DNA from: Planctomycetota bacterium
GTDB lineage: Bacteria > Planctomycetota > Phycisphaerae > Sedimentisphaerales > Anaerohalosphaeraceae
Direction: 5' to 3'
Length of the DNA stretch: 7,795 nucleotides
NCBI GenBank assembly: GCA_021160785.1
Contig: JAGHBX010000595.1
Span: forward strand, 1-7,795
Shown here: positions 6,706-7,795 of the stretch, in pieces
Position numbering within the stretch: position 1 is the first letter of the stretch
Layout of the letters: every line of letters begins with the position of its first letter
Made by a program: the position numbers and the translations under genes
The notes under the pieces: model-generated
Databases searched by the model: none
Seen by the model: only the letters and a program-made list of their open reading frames with translations
Told to the model about the DNA's origin: nothing

Positions 6706-6711
6706 CTCCTT
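6706..6711 (-). promoter_or_regulatory. Ribosome binding site supporting the GTG start of the SDR gene
   Basis: AAGGAG on the minus strand, nine bases before the GTG at 6696, within the 18-base gap after the dehydrogenase stop codon at 6715-6717. Confidence 0.7.
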
Positions 6712-6714
6712 GTC

Positions 6715-7764
6715 TTACGGTTTCAAGACTACTCTCAACGCCCTGCCGCTTTGCATCAGCTCGAAGGCCTCGAGTATTTCATCCAACCTGCGTATATGCG
6801 TCGCCAGCCTATCAGCCGGCAGTGAGCCGCCTGCGATCATCTCGACCGCCTTTGCGACATGCTCGCCGGTCGAATCGCTCGTGCCCACAAGCCTTATCTC
6901 GCCGTAATGAATTATCCGGCTGTTAATCTCGAGCATACAGTTATCGGCCGGCAGCGAAGCGAACAGGCAGACCGTACCGCGTTTTCGCACTAATTCAATC
7001 GCCTGGGCCTGTGGCGCCGCCGCCGGCGCAGCAACGATCGCCACATCGGCGCCGATACCACCGGTATTGTCCTTTACGATCTGCGTCAAATCCTGGCGAG
7101 CGGGATTCACCAGCAAATCGAAGCCGAACTCTTCGGCCTGGGCGAGTCTTTCGGGATTGATTTCCGACAGGATAATCTTTGCCGCCCCGAACTGCTGGGC
7201 GACGCAGGCGTTCATAATGCCCATGGGACCGGCGCCGACGACAACGACCGTATCGCCGGGCTGGATATCACAGTTGCCCACCGAGTTCACCGCACAGCTC
7301 AACGGCTCCGACAGCGCAGCGTGTTCGGCTTTGACATTACCCGGGACCTTGATGACGTGGTCGTTCTGCAGCGCACGCGCCGGGATCGTCGTATATTCCG
7401 CCATCCCGCCGGGATAGGCAAATCCCATCGGCGCAATATCGACACACAGATTGCGCCAGCCCTTTTTGCAGTAGTAACACTCGCCGCAGGAAATCGACGT
7501 CGCCATGACGATTCGCTCACCGGTCGAAAAACCATCTACGTTTGCACCCACGGTATCGATAATACCGGTGAACTCATGGCCCATCACCATCGGGGCCTTG
7601 ATGCGCGGATTGCCGTGTCGATACGCCTTCATATCCGTGCCGCAGACGGCGCAGGCGTCGATCTTAACGCGAATCTCATCGTCGGCGCACTGTGGAATAT
7701 CAATCGTCTCGACCCGGATATCGCCGGGCGAATAGTATCTAATAGCCTTCATTGCCGCCGTCAT
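6715..7764 (-). CDS. Zinc-dependent medium-chain dehydrogenase (polyol/sorbitol/threonine dehydrogenase type)
   Basis: Complete MDR-family dehydrogenase of 349 residues, cytoplasmic. Catalytic zinc ligands are Cys41 (CAVCGTD), His63 and Glu64 (MGHEF), with Glu153 in LSEPLSC. The structural zinc site has all four cysteines, Cys93, Cys96, Cys99 and Cys107. The nucleotide-binding fold shows GAGPMG (177-182), and the second strand ends with the acidic Glu201 (ILSEINPERL), which favours NAD+ over NADP+. The overall form matches sorbitol, L-arabinitol and threonine dehydrogenases, which oxidise a secondary alcohol. Next to a ketopentose-type kinase, polyol-to-ketose oxidation is the most likely role. 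It is the first gene of the cluster in the window, but the operon may begin further upstream. The ATG at 7764 has GGAG six bases upstream; an ATG at 7752 (MKAIRYY) is an alternative start. Confidence 0.92.
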   Translation of the reverse strand: MTAAMKAIRYYSPGDIRVETIDIPQCADDEIRVKIDACAVCGTDMKAYRHGNPRIKAPMVMGHEFTGIIDTVGANVDGFSTGERIVMATSISCGECYYCKKGWRNLCVDIAPMGFAYPGGMAEYTTIPARALQNDHVIKVPGNVKAEHAALSEPLSCAVNSVGNCDIQPGDTVVVVGAGPMGIMNACVAQQFGAAKIILSEINPERLAQAEEFGFDLLVNPARQDLTQIVKDNTGGIGADVAIVAAPAAAPQAQAIELVRKRGTVCLFASLPADNCMLEINSRIIHYGEIRLVGTSDSTGEHVAKAVEMIAGGSLPADRLATHIRRLDEILEAFELMQSGRALRVVLKP

Positions 7765-7795
7765 AGGTCGCTCCGTCCAACACTTTTTCCGTCGA

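Noticed and set aside
7765..7795. Possible promoter upstream of the first dehydrogenase
   Set aside because: Only 31 bases are available, enough for the ribosome binding site but not for a supported promoter.

Overview
The window is a single co-directional cluster of seven genes, all on the minus strand, so transcription runs from the high-coordinate end to the low one. Almost every start has a clear purine-rich ribosome binding site (AAGGAG or close). Gaps between genes are 18 to 118 bases, and no gene on the plus strand competes with them. The last gene in transcription order runs off the low-coordinate edge and lacks its C-terminus. I see no tRNA, rRNA, CRISPR or insertion sequence. The organism is a Gram-negative-type bacterium of moderate GC content. 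The mix of a NupG-type symporter, a RhaT-type symporter, a Tat-exported sugar cupin and an SMP-30-type lipoprotein suggests a carbohydrate-specialised member of the Planctomycetota or wider PVC group. That assignment is an inference from gene content only.

Layout in transcription order: a zinc-dependent medium-chain polyol/alcohol dehydrogenase (7764-6715); an SDR oxidoreductase with a GTG start (6696-5938); a RhaT-family sugar:H+ symporter (5906-4854); a 118-base gap with a candidate internal promoter; an SMP-30/gluconolactonase-like beta-propeller lipoprotein (4735-3653); an NHS-family MFS symporter resembling NupG/XapB (3596-2304); a strong hairpin followed by a U-rich tract; an FGGY kinase whose closest match that I can recall is E. 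coli L-xylulose kinase LyxK (2212-698); and a partial cupin resembling D-lyxose isomerases, with a twin-arginine lipoprotein signal (640 to beyond base 1).

Together the genes read as a sugar or polyol uptake and catabolism operon. Two symporters would import sugar, two dehydrogenases would interconvert polyol and ketose (or sugar and lactone), and the kinase would trap a ketopentose as its phosphate. The RhaT plus LyxK-like pair points to a rare L-sugar such as L-lyxose, L-xylulose or a related pentitol. RhaT of E. coli is known to accept L-lyxose as well as L-rhamnose, and LyxK phosphorylates L-xylulose. The least expected part is that two enzyme-like proteins, the lactonase-like propeller and the isomerase-like cupin, carry export signals, which suggests that some sugar conversion takes place outside the cytoplasmic membrane before import. 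Substrates are inferred; none is proven by the sequence.
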